In this document: positions 16,052 to 24,407 of the stretch, in pieces
Layout of the letters: every line of letters starts with the position of its first letter
How positions within the stretch are numbered: the first letter of the stretch is position 1
Assembly: GCF_023155745.1 (NCBI RefSeq)
Contig: NZ_JAKNUS010000001.1
Span: 434,001-498,000, forward strand
Reading direction: 5' to 3'
DNA from: Microbacterium kunmingense
GTDB lineage: Bacteria; Actinomycetota; Actinomycetes; Actinomycetales; Microbacteriaceae
DNA length: 64,000 nt
The notes under the pieces: model-generated
What the model saw: only the letters and a program-made list of their open reading frames with translations
Told to the model about the DNA's origin: nothing
The model's database searches: none
Translations under genes and position numbers: made by a program

Positions 16052-16111
16052 ACGGATGCCGCGGCACGGCGTCGACCGGGGGAGTCGGCCGTGCGGGGGC
16101 GCGGCATCCGT
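16052..16111. repeat. Nested inverted repeat
   Basis: ACGGATGCCGC (16052-16062) is complementary to GCGGCATCCGT (16101-16111); inside it GCACGGC (16064-16070) is complementary to GCCGTGC (16088-16094). The two stems can stack into one long hairpin or cruciform. It lies in a 380-base gene-free spacer between the HTH membrane protein and the beta-helix protein, upstream of another hairpin. Function is unknown; termination or RNA structure is possible. Confidence 0.55.
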
Positions 16112-16147
16112 CGCCATCCCTGCTTATCCCAAGCCCTATCCCGCACA

Positions 16148-16179
16148 AATCCCCTCCTGACCCACATCAGGAGGGGATT
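16148..16179 (-). terminator. Terminator of the beta-helix protein gene
   Basis: AATCCCCTCCTGA (16148-16160) pairs perfectly with TCAGGAGGGGATT (16167-16179) around a 6-base loop, ending 23 bases beyond the stop codon at 16203 on the minus strand. The A/T at the stem base gives a short U-run on either strand. Confidence 0.8.
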
Positions 16180-16202
16180 CGTGATGTCTCACGCCACCAC
16201 GG

Positions 16203-17918
16203 CTACCAAATGGAGGCGAGAAATTCCGGCGTCGGCATCGGCGCGATCCGATCGATGTCTTCCAGGGTTATCGATGTGAGCTTTTGGAAGCCGCGATCGC
16301 CCTTGGCGCTCCAGGACCCGAAAACCTCAGTGAAGCTGTAGCTGGTTGCGATGTTTCCGGCGACAACAGACTCTGTGACCTGAAGATTCGACCAGGTCCC
16401 GTGGAGCATGTTGGCCCCGACGATCTGATACCCCTCCGCGTAGACCGGGTAGCGCAGCTGTCCGATGGGGCCGCCGAAGAACGCCGACTCGGAGATCGAT
16501 CCGCCTCTGTTCGCCCCGGCGATGACCCCCTGGTTCGACGACATGAAGACCGCCGCATCGTCGAACACCACGTTGGAGATGACCCCGTCGCCGGCTGTGG
16601 TGACGAACTGCACCGTGTCGATGTGTGCCGTCGAACCCTTCACCTTGTAGTTCGGCGCGGCGTAGAAGCCGACAAACCGAACTCCGTCGATGTCGGAGCC
16701 GTCTGCAGACTTCACTTCAACGCGATCGCCGGTCGCATTGACACGAGCGTCGACTCCGGCAACGACTTCCACGATGTCCACATCGCGGACGTCATTCCCT
16801 CCGTTGCCCGTGACCAAGAGGGTGGGAACGACGGTGTATCCGAGACCGAAGGACTGAGCATTCCGGATCATCACCGGCTGAGCCGAGAAGTCGATGCCGA
16901 CGATCGAGACCCCCTTCACGCCGACGAAGGAGATCCCCTTGTCGCCCACGGCCTTGACTGTTCCCACGCCGTCGCAGGCGCTGACCAGGATCCGAGACGC
17001 GCGTTGCGCGTTGCCGACGTTCTCGATCACTCCTCGCGAGCTCGAGCCGGCCCCGTTCCCACCGACGATGTTGCCGGGCGCGACGCAGATCACGACGGCG
17101 TCAGATGAAGTTGCGTTCGCTTTGATGGCGTTCGAGATCGCGGCCCACGTGGGCGCCACTGTCACGACCCGTGCCTCGCCGGCACGGGGAGTGTTCGTCG
17201 GCCAATGCGTCCCATCCGGGCCGTAGCGGGCCGTCGTCAGCGCAGCAGGAGGCGGAGGCGTCGGCTCGGCGACAGGCTCCTCCATCGGCTCCGTCGGCCC
17301 CTCTACAGGAGAAGTTGGTGCCGCATCGGGGGTGAACACGGGGTCCACCATGAAGCTGTAGGCCGAAGGGGTGGCGGGGAACACGCTCGCTGCTGCGTAG
17401 CTGTAGACGCCGGCCCCGACAGGCGTCGACAGCCCGTTGACCGTGAGGGCGGTGGCGAAGGCGTCCTCGGTCACCGGCGGGCGCCCATTGGAGTCGTAGA
17501 CGCTGACGGTGTACGTCGCGCCGGCCTCGAGCTGCACATCGACCGGCACGGTGCGCCACCCGATCGGCGCGCTCGGGTTGACCGCCACGGTGGCGAGGCG
17601 CTCGCCCGTCGATGACCACACCGACGCGCTCGTGACGCCCGAGTTCGAGGCGTTCTGGTAGAACTGCACGGCCGACAGCGAGCCTGAGGTGTCGGGCGAG
17701 AATTGCAGGCCGACCTCGCCGCGTCCGGTGATCGGCGAGACGAGGATCTGCGGCGTGGCGGTGTCGGAGAGGACGCCGACGGCCGTGGTGGCGGCGGCGG
17801 TGGCATCCGCGGTGAGGATCGCACCCACGAAACTGGCAACCGTGGCGGTGACCAGCAGGGTGCGCGTGCGTCTGCGAGGGGTGGGGGAAGCATCCTGGGG
17901 GGAGATTTCGGCAAACAA
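16203..17918 (-). CDS. Secreted DUF4082 plus parallel beta-helix protein
   Basis: The 571-residue protein has an export signal (RRRTRTLLVTATVASFVGAI, cleavage after ATAAA near residue 43), an N-terminal beta-sandwich of DUF4082 type at about 48-195 (GRGEVGLQFSPDTSGSLSAV, ASVWSSTGERLATV), a Pro/Glu-rich linker near 200-225 and a C-terminal region of right-handed beta-helix type from about 235 to the end. The latter shares GPDGTHWP, WAAI, an AHIDTVQ motif and the final FLASIW with the lipoprotein at 19907-21151. It would be surface-bound or released and could bind or cleave the polysaccharide made by this locus. No catalytic activity is proven for the family. Confidence 0.82.
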   Translation of the reverse strand: MFAEISPQDASPTPRRRTRTLLVTATVASFVGAILTADATAAATTAVGVLSDTATPQILVSPITGRGEVGLQFSPDTSGSLSAVQFYQNASNSGVTSASVWSSTGERLATVAVNPSAPIGWRTVPVDVQLEAGATYTVSVYDSNGRPPVTEDAFATALTVNGLSTPVGAGVYSYAAASVFPATPSAYSFMVDPVFTPDAAPTSPVEGPTEPMEEPVAEPTPPPPAALTTARYGPDGTHWPTNTPRAGEARVVTVAPTWAAISNAIKANATSSDAVVICVAPGNIVGGNGAGSSSRGVIENVGNAQRASRILVSACDGVGTVKAVGDKGISFVGVKGVSIVGIDFSAQPVMIRNAQSFGLGYTVVPTLLVTGNGGNDVRDVDIVEVVAGVDARVNATGDRVEVKSADGSDIDGVRFVGFYAAPNYKVKGSTAHIDTVQFVTTAGDGVISNVVFDDAAVFMSSNQGVIAGANRGGSISESAFFGGPIGQLRYPVYAEGYQIVGANMLHGTWSNLQVTESVVAGNIATSYSFTEVFGSWSAKGDRGFQKLTSITLEDIDRIAPMPTPEFLASIW

Positions 17919-18118
17919 GGGTGTGTCGCTCTCTGTCGGCGCGCTGAGGGCGTGAAAAACTGCGGAAGCCCACGCCCTTGGGATGCCGCTTGCCCACTTG
18001 TTCGAAAGACTAGTGGGTGTGATCTGTGTTACGTCAAGTGTTTCGTGGTGCCGATGTGAATGCTGTTACTTGGCGTTCATAGAAGCCGACACAGGCAACG
18101 ATCGACCCAGGCGACAGC

Positions 18119-18167
18119 GGCCCCCTCGAGCGGCGGGGAGAGGGGGTGCCGGAGTCTCGAGGGGGCC
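18119..18167 (-). terminator. Inverted repeat downstream of ugd, probable terminator
   Basis: GGCCCCCTCGAG (18119-18130) pairs perfectly with CTCGAGGGGGCC (18156-18167) around a 25-base loop. It lies 160 bases beyond the stop of ugd on the minus strand and 200 bases before the start of the beta-helix gene. The rest of the 412-base spacer (17919-18330) holds no gene I can support. Confidence 0.55.
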
Positions 18168-18330
18168 CGGTTCCCACGCAGTTTGCGGCCATTGGGGAGG
18201 CCGCTTCCTGCCGTCTGCGATGCAGTCGCCAGGTAGGTTCCGGCGCCAGAATAGCCGTGGGAAAACCGCCGATCCGCCCGGTTCTCGAGGTTTTCTCACA
18301 CTCGTAACATGCGCGTCTCAGCGTCAGTGA

Positions 18331-19641
18331 TCAGGGTCGTCCCATGCCGAAGTACTGCCAGCCGGCGGCGCGCCAGGCGTCCGCGTCGAGGCAGTTCCGT
18401 CCGTCGATGACGACGGTGCCGCGCACGAGGGTGGCGGCGTGGGCGGGGTCGAGCTCACGTCGGTATTCGTCCCATTCGGTGACGACGATCACGGCGTCCG
18501 CCTCGCGCAGCGCTTCGTCGCGGTCTTCGACGTAGTTCAGCTGCGGGTGGATGCGCTGGGCGTTCTCGATCGCGGCCGGGTCGGTGATCGTGACCCACGC
18601 GCCGAGTCCGTGCAGTTTCACGGCGACATCCAGCGCGGGAGAGTCGCGGATGTCGTCGCTGTGGGGCTTGAACGCCGCTCCGAGCACGGTGACGTTCTTC
18701 TTGAACACCGATCCGCCGAGCGCTTCGACGACGAGCTGGGCGGCGCGGTCGCGGCGGCGGAGGTTGATCTCGTCCACCTGACGCAGGAACGCCACCGACT
18801 CCCCACGGCCGAGCTCTTCGGCGCGAGCCGAGAACGCGCGGATGTCCTTCGGCAGGCACCCGCCGCCGAACCCGATCCCGGCGCCGAGGAACCGGCGCCC
18901 GATCCGGGCGTCGTGCCCGATCGCGTCGGCCAGCTGCGTGACATCCGCACCGGTGACCTCGGCGATCTCGGCCATCGCGTTGATGAACGAGATCTTCGTG
19001 GCCAGGAACGCGTTGGCCGACACCTTCACCAGCTCCGCAGTGGCGTAGTCGGTCACGATGAACGGGGTGCCCTTCGCCACCGAGGGGTGATAGACCTCGC
19101 GAAGAACGGATGCCGCGGTCTCGCCCTCCTCGCCGGCGGGAACGCCCGCGACGAGGCGGTCGGGGTCGACGGTGTCCTGCACCGCCCAGCCCTCGCGGAG
19201 GAACTCGGGGTTCCACACCAGCGTCGCCCCGGTCTCCGTCACCCGCGGTGCGAGACCCGCGGCCGTGCCGACCGGCACCGTCGACTTACCGGCGACGACG
19301 TCACCCTCCGACAGATAGGGCAGCAGTCCGTCGACGGCGGCGTTGACATACGTCAGGTCGGCGGCGTACCCGTCCTTGACCTGCGGGGTCCCCACACCGA
19401 TGAAGTGCACCTTCGCGCCCTTCACGGCGGACATGTCGGTGGTGAAGAAGAGCTTCCCCGACGCGATGCCCTCGGTCAGGATCTCCTGCAGCCCGGGCTC
19501 GAAGAAGGGCGCCTCGCCCTTCGACAGCGACGCGATCTTGCGCTCGTCCACGTCGATGCCGACCACCTCGTGGCCGATCGACGCCATTGCCGCCGCGTGA
19601 ACGGCGCCCAGGTACCCACAGCCGATTACTGACAGACGCAT
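18331..19641 (-). CDS. ugd: UDP-glucose 6-dehydrogenase, first copy
   Basis: The 436-residue enzyme oxidises UDP-glucose to UDP-glucuronate with two NAD+ in the cytoplasm, the precursor for glucuronic acid in exopolysaccharide. It has the NAD-binding motif GCGYLGAVHAAAMASIGH at residues 8-24, WNPEFLREG at 143, the catalytic Cys262 in GFGGGCLPKDI, and a C-terminal UDP-binding domain with GAAFKPHSDDIRDSPAL. The frame is open upstream, but the ATG at 19641 matches the family start MRLSVIGCGYLG and has GGAG 6 bases before it. It is divergent from the beta-helix lipoprotein operon and is paralogous to the second copy at 46896-48206, of exactly equal length. Confidence 0.96.
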   Translation of the reverse strand: MRLSVIGCGYLGAVHAAAMASIGHEVVGIDVDERKIASLSKGEAPFFEPGLQEILTEGIASGKLFFTTDMSAVKGAKVHFIGVGTPQVKDGYAADLTYVNAAVDGLLPYLSEGDVVAGKSTVPVGTAAGLAPRVTETGATLVWNPEFLREGWAVQDTVDPDRLVAGVPAGEEGETAASVLREVYHPSVAKGTPFIVTDYATAELVKVSANAFLATKISFINAMAEIAEVTGADVTQLADAIGHDARIGRRFLGAGIGFGGGCLPKDIRAFSARAEELGRGESVAFLRQVDEINLRRRDRAAQLVVEALGGSVFKKNVTVLGAAFKPHSDDIRDSPALDVAVKLHGLGAWVTITDPAAIENAQRIHPQLNYVEDRDEALREADAVIVVTEWDEYRRELDPAHAATLVRGTVVIDGRNCLDADAWRAAGWQYFGMGRP

Positions 19642-19906
19642 GACGCTCCTCTGAAGCCGGTGATTCGTCGCACCGGCATTCCTCGGCGGCCACGACACGC
19701 CTCTGTTTTCTATCAGATGCGGATGACGGCCATGTATCGTCGCCGGTTCGAGTACCGTTGGGCCCGAGCCTACGACTGCGCGAGCGCGCGGGGCTCGAGT
19801 GCGTGGCCGTCATCTTGTTAACTGACCGTCTTCACGCTGTAATGTTCCGCGGTGATGGGGCCGGTACGTTGTGGCGTGGAGGTTGTTCTCCCTCCGAAGG
19901 ATGCAC

Positions 19907-21151
19907 ATGCCCCATCTCTCCCGTCGCTCGGCGCTCGCCCTGGCGGTCGCAGCTCCCGCGTTGATCCTGGCATCCTGCGCGCCCACGCCACCAAGGGCTC
20001 GACCGACTCCGTGGGGAACGCCGTCGCCGGAAACGACCACGGCGCCGCCCATTGAGGGCACGGCCTGGCCGCCGGCGCCTGTCATAGACGCGAGCTTCGG
20101 ACCGACGGGAGCGCACTGGCCGTCGCGCACGCCTGGGCCCCAAGACCAGTTCGACCGGGAGGTCGAAGTGGATGCGTCGTGGGCGGCCATCGCCGCGGCG
20201 ATCGCCGACGTTCAACAGACCATGCGGTCAGGCGGCCGTGCGGTGGTGCGAGTTTCTCCCGGCGTCCTGCCCGGGGACGGCGCAGGATCCTCCGCGGCAG
20301 CAGTGCTCAACGATGTCGGCAGTGCAGGCAACGACTTCCGGGTGCTGGTGGTCCCACGGGACGGTGCCGGGACGGTGACGCTGGGTGACTCCATCCGTCT
20401 CGAGAAGGTTCGCGGCGTCTCGTTCGTCGGCATCTGGAACCACCCGAACTCCATGGTCATCTCGGCGAGCCAAGACATGGCATGGGCCTGGTCGAAGGGA
20501 CAGGCCTTCAACATCTCGGCGAACTCGTCAGAGCCGACAGCCGACATCGAGCTGGTCGAGTGCGTGACACCCGACGCGAGGCTGTCCGACCAGGATTCCT
20601 GGGCGTTCCGCACCGCCGGTCAGCCGCTCGATCGCGTGAGCGTCATCGGGTGCTACATCGCCGGCTCGTACAAGACAGCGGGCTCCGACGCCCACACAGA
20701 CACGTTGCAGCTCTCAGGAGACTCTCCCGCCACCGGGATTCTGATCAAGGATTCGGCGATCTTCGCGTCCACGAATGCCGCGTTCATCCCGTTCACGTTC
20801 GCCTCGGACATCGTCTTCGACCACTCCCTGGTCGTCGGCGGAGATCGGATGCTGCTGCGCCACCCGCTGCCCGATGGCGCCAACGACTTCTCGTCGGGCT
20901 ATCCCGCTGCCGTCAACGGCGCGGGTTCGGTGGACCAGATGTCGGCCAACGACTCGATCTTCATCGGCAACGTCCGCGGTCAGTTCGTCTCGAGCGAGAA
21001 CACGCAGACCTCTTTGTCCGACCCGCCTGCCGCCTCATCGGGCGCGTTCGTCTCCGCGCCCGCGCTCTCCGATGCAGACGCCGCGTGGCTCGATACGGAA
21101 GTACCGCTTCCCACCGACGACGTGCTGCGGAAGATCTGGACCGTGACATGA
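19907..21151 (+). CDS. Tat-type lipoprotein with parallel beta-helix fold
   Basis: The protein (414 residues from the ATG at 19907; an ATG at 19901 is also possible) starts MPHLSRRSALALAVAAPALI and has a twin-arginine-like motif followed by lipobox LASC. The body has the layout of right-handed parallel beta-helix proteins and is paralogous to the protein at 16203-17918: GPTGAHWPSRTPG, WAAIAAAI, AHTDTLQ and the C-terminal VLRKIW. The AHxDTxQ motif resembles the HxDxxQ motif of secreted actinobacterial beta-helix proteins. The gene begins the operon with pyruvyltransferase, acetyltransferase and glycosyltransferase, so it probably modifies or binds the EPS at the cell surface. Confidence 0.82.
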   Translation: MPHLSRRSALALAVAAPALILASCAPTPPRARPTPWGTPSPETTTAPPIEGTAWPPAPVIDASFGPTGAHWPSRTPGPQDQFDREVEVDASWAAIAAAIADVQQTMRSGGRAVVRVSPGVLPGDGAGSSAAAVLNDVGSAGNDFRVLVVPRDGAGTVTLGDSIRLEKVRGVSFVGIWNHPNSMVISASQDMAWAWSKGQAFNISANSSEPTADIELVECVTPDARLSDQDSWAFRTAGQPLDRVSVIGCYIAGSYKTAGSDAHTDTLQLSGDSPATGILIKDSAIFASTNAAFIPFTFASDIVFDHSLVVGGDRMLLRHPLPDGANDFSSGYPAAVNGAGSVDQMSANDSIFIGNVRGQFVSSENTQTSLSDPPAASSGAFVSAPALSDADAAWLDTEVPLPTDDVLRKIWTVT

Positions 21152-21182
21152 TTCCGACAGCACGAACCCGGGGGAGTTCTCT

Positions 21183-22418
21183 ATGTCTGCGCGTACCCGT
21201 GCGCTCTCATTCCTGCGATCCGAACGCCTGATCAGGGCGGCGGATCGACTCGTTCTTCGACGTCGGCCGACCGCGTCATCCGGTCCCGACGTCCTCATCG
21301 CGCCTCCCGGCCGTGGGAACATCGGCGACCAGGCGCTCGTCGAGGCCTTCGCCGAGTCGGTCGCCGGCTTGGTCGTCGTGGTCGTGCGCGATCGGCGCGA
21401 CTTCGTCGTCCCCGACCACCTGACTAATCGAGTTTCAATTCTGCCGCTCCCCGCACTCATCTACGGCACGGCGATCGGCCGAGCGCGAGACCTGCGGCGT
21501 CTGCGACCGGTCCTTGCGACCGCGAACTCGGTCAGCATCATCGGCGCCGACGTGATGGACGGCGCCTATGTGCTGCGGGCGTCGGTCAACCGCGCCGCGC
21601 TGGCCGAGCGGCTGGTGCAGCTGGGGTGGCCGGTGCGGATCATCGGCTTCAGCTGGAACGCCTCGCCGCACCCCGCGGCGCTGCGCGCGCTGGCTCGCGC
21701 GTCTTCGGCCGGAGTGCGACTGCTCGTGCGCGACCCTCGCTCCGCTGAGCGGGCGCGCTCGGACGGACTCGCCGTCACCGAGACCGCCGACATCGTGTTC
21801 CTAGCACGCTCGCGCGACCCCGAGGGAGCTGCGCTATGGATGCCCGGTGAGCGGCCGTATGCGCTGCTGAACGCCTCGGGGCTGGTCAGTGAGGGCGGCT
21901 CAGCGCTCGCAGAGTACAGCCGGATCGTCGACGATCTCGTTTCTCGGGGGCTCGATGTCCTGGTCGTGCCCCATGTGTCGCGGCCCGGCGCCGATGACCT
22001 TCCCCTGTGCTCCGCGATCGCCGAACGGGGGCACGCTGAACACGGCGACCGCGTCCGTCTCATCCCAACGTTGCTGGCGCCCGCGACGATCAGGTCGCTC
22101 GCGGCTGCTGCGCGCGTCGTGGTGACCGGCCGCATGCATCTGGCCGTGATGTCTCTGATGTCCGGGGTGCCCGCAATCACGGTCGCGACCCAGGGGAAGG
22201 TCGAAGGTCTGATGGACCTCTTCGAAGCCCCCGAGCTCTGCGTCCAGCCGGGCGAGGGTCTCGACGTGCGCGTCATCGCCGCTCTCGATACCGTGCTCGC
22301 CGAAGGAGAAGACTCCCGAGCTCGGCTCAGCGAACGGGTTCACGCGGTCACCGAGCTCGCTCGGCAGAACGTCGAGGGGCTCGACGAGGTCGAGTTGGCG
22401 ACGACGGTGACCCGATGA
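21183..22418 (+). CDS. Polysaccharide pyruvyltransferase family protein
   Basis: The 411-residue protein fits the polysaccharide pyruvyltransferase family (CsaB/WcaK/EpsI-like): an N-terminal GRGNIGDQALVEAF loop at about 43-57, VSIIGADVMDGAY at 112-125 and a C-terminal VVVTGRMHLAVMSLMSGVPA at about 315-335 that carries the conserved R-x-H. These enzymes transfer pyruvate from phosphoenolpyruvate onto a sugar as a ketal, giving the polymer negative charge. It is preceded by a GGGGGAG site, 31 bases after the beta-helix gene, and overlaps the acetyltransferase gene by 4 bases (ATGA). Confidence 0.9.
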   Translation: MSARTRALSFLRSERLIRAADRLVLRRRPTASSGPDVLIAPPGRGNIGDQALVEAFAESVAGLVVVVVRDRRDFVVPDHLTNRVSILPLPALIYGTAIGRARDLRRLRPVLATANSVSIIGADVMDGAYVLRASVNRAALAERLVQLGWPVRIIGFSWNASPHPAALRALARASSAGVRLLVRDPRSAERARSDGLAVTETADIVFLARSRDPEGAALWMPGERPYALLNASGLVSEGGSALAEYSRIVDDLVSRGLDVLVVPHVSRPGADDLPLCSAIAERGHAEHGDRVRLIPTLLAPATIRSLAAAARVVVTGRMHLAVMSLMSGVPAITVATQGKVEGLMDLFEAPELCVQPGEGLDVRVIAALDTVLAEGEDSRARLSERVHAVTELARQNVEGLDEVELATTVTR

Positions 22419-22993
22419 CGCCCCCGCCGCGCCTCAACGGACTCATCCTTCTCCAGCAGGCCCAGCGCGCCCGCGACGCGGCGCTGACGCTGCTCGCGGC
22501 GCCGGGTTTCGCCGAGTTCGGCAGGGGCAGCCGCATCATGTTCCCCTTCCGCGCGGGCAATCCTCACATGGTCTCCGTCGGCCGCGACGTGCTGATCGGG
22601 CCCTCGTCGTGGTTCATGGTCCCGCTCCTCGACGCCGACGGGCCGGTCATCCACATCGGCGACCGGGTACGAATGAATCAGACCTCCATCTCGGCGGTCG
22701 AAGAGGTGCGCATCGGGCGCAGCGTCGGAATCGGCCGGGGCGTCTACATCTCGGACCACTCGCACGGCTTCGCCGACCCATCACTGCCCGTTCGTGATCA
22801 GCCGCTCGAGCGCGTCGCCCCCGTGCGCGTCGGTGACGGCGCGTGGCTCGGTCACAACGTGGTGGTGCTCCCTGGCGTCACGATCGGCGAGGGAGCCGTG
22901 GTCGGTGCCAACAGTGTCGTGCGGTCCGATGTACCCGCCCGCACCATCGCGGTCGGCTCTCCGGCCCGCATCGTGAGGAGGATCGACGAGTGA
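22415..22993 (+). CDS. Hexapeptide-repeat acyltransferase (WcaF/NodL-like)
   Basis: The 192-residue protein contains left-handed beta-helix hexapeptide repeats, e.g. VSVGRDVLIGPSSWF, VRIGRSVGIGRGVYI, WLGHNVVVLPGVTIGEGAVV and VVRSDVPARTIAVG, and the catalytic His of ISDHSHGF. Enzymes of this type transfer acetyl from acetyl-CoA to sugar hydroxyls in the cytoplasm before the repeat unit is exported. It is coupled by ATGA to the pyruvyltransferase upstream and by GTGA to the glycosyltransferase downstream, so all three probably decorate or extend one repeat unit. Confidence 0.9.
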   Translation: MTPPPRLNGLILLQQAQRARDAALTLLAAPGFAEFGRGSRIMFPFRAGNPHMVSVGRDVLIGPSSWFMVPLLDADGPVIHIGDRVRMNQTSISAVEEVRIGRSVGIGRGVYISDHSHGFADPSLPVRDQPLERVAPVRVGDGAWLGHNVVVLPGVTIGEGAVVGANSVVRSDVPARTIAVGSPARIVRRIDE

Positions 22994-24201
22994 CCACCGC
23001 CACCGCCCTTCGAGATTCCGACGTGCACGACTACGTCTTCACGTTCTCGTACGAGACCTACAACGACGCCGTGGAGCGGGGCATGATGCGCCCACCCGAC
23101 CGGATCCTGCAGACGCTGATGACGAGCGACCGGGTGGGCGGCCTGCTGGTCGCCAATCCGTTCCGGTCGCTGCCGAGCGTCCTCGGACGACGGATGACGA
23201 ATGCCGACGCGCCCTTCCCATCGGGGCCCCGTCGCCGGCTCGTGCAGCCGTCACGGCTCGTGCGAGCGGACCCCACCTCGCCCTCCCGTCTTCTCGCGAC
23301 CATGCGGCGCTTCGACGACGTGCTGCGTGAGAACGCGGAGGAGATGGGTTTGACGGCGCCTCGCGTCATCACCACGAATCCGCTGGTCGCCGCGTTCGCG
23401 CCGTTCGCCTGGGCGGCCACGGTGACGTACTTCGGACGTGACGACTGGTTGAGTGCCGAGGCGCGCAGACCCTATTGGCCGGCCTACCGCGCCGCGTATC
23501 AACAGATCTCCGAGGCCGAGACGGGTGTCGCCGCCGTGTCGCAGCAGATCATCGATCGCATCCGGCCGCGGGGTCCGTGGGCGGTCGTTCCCAATGGTGT
23601 CGATCCGGGTGAATGGACGGGGCCCGTCCCGCCCGCTCCGGAGTGGCTGGCTCGGATCCCGGGGCCGCGTGCAATATACGTCGGGACGCTCGATTCACGC
23701 CTGGACGTCGACGGACTCGTGGTGCTCGCTCGTGCGCGGCCGGACGTGAGTTTCGTCCTCCTCGGACCGAGTGGCGACGGGTCGGCCGTCAGCGTCGCAC
23801 GCAGCATCCCGAACATCCACGTCCACGATGGCGTCGGACGCGCAGAGCTGGTCGCCAGCCTGCGCAACTCGCAGGTGTCGCTCCTCGCCCATCGTCGTAC
23901 CCCGCTCACCGAGGCCATGAGTCCCTTGAAGGTCTACGAGTATCTTGCGGCGGGTCTGCCCGTGGTCTCCGTCGATCTCCCGCCCGTCCGAGGGCTCGGC
24001 GACCGCGTGCTTTTCGCCGATTCGACGGCGGAGATGGTGGACGGCCTCGATCACGCCCTGCGTCTCGGCGTGCTCGGAGAGGATCGGCGATTGCGTTGGT
24101 TGGACGAGAACAGCTGGTCGGCGCGCCATCGCGCCATTCTGCAGCTGGCCGGTCGATCGCGAATGTTTCACCGCCGTGACGAACAGGGATCCGATCGGTG
24201 A
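22990..24201 (+). CDS. Glycosyltransferase, GT4-like
   Basis: The 403-residue protein has the GT-B layout with a C-terminal nucleotide-sugar domain: VVPNGVDPGEW at about 200-210, PRAIYVGTLDSRLDVDGLVV, then RRTPLTEAMSPLKVYEYLAAGLPVV with the conserved E-x7-E-like pair (E at EAMSPLKVYE). The start is the GTG at 22990, which overlaps the stop of the acyltransferase gene; the frame is open earlier but within that gene. It would add one sugar to the lipid-linked repeat unit. Donor and acceptor are unknown. A 206-base spacer without clear gene follows. Confidence 0.88.
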   Translation: MTTATALRDSDVHDYVFTFSYETYNDAVERGMMRPPDRILQTLMTSDRVGGLLVANPFRSLPSVLGRRMTNADAPFPSGPRRRLVQPSRLVRADPTSPSRLLATMRRFDDVLRENAEEMGLTAPRVITTNPLVAAFAPFAWAATVTYFGRDDWLSAEARRPYWPAYRAAYQQISEAETGVAAVSQQIIDRIRPRGPWAVVPNGVDPGEWTGPVPPAPEWLARIPGPRAIYVGTLDSRLDVDGLVVLARARPDVSFVLLGPSGDGSAVSVARSIPNIHVHDGVGRAELVASLRNSQVSLLAHRRTPLTEAMSPLKVYEYLAAGLPVVSVDLPPVRGLGDRVLFADSTAEMVDGLDHALRLGVLGEDRRLRWLDENSWSARHRAILQLAGRSRMFHRRDEQGSDR

Positions 24202-24407
24202 AGAGATCATAGACCATCTATCGACGGCTTCCGTGCCCGTCTAGCATGGAGGAGAAGCGAGGCCCTGAACCCTCGCGAGGGCATGTGTGGGGTGCCTTCA
24301 GTACCGATTCCTTGTGGGGGGAATCGCGGAGCCGACGACGTCTCCATCGAGTCGGAACTACTGGGGGACGCATGGGGACGTACACATGTGCCATGGCGAG
24401 TTGAGCC

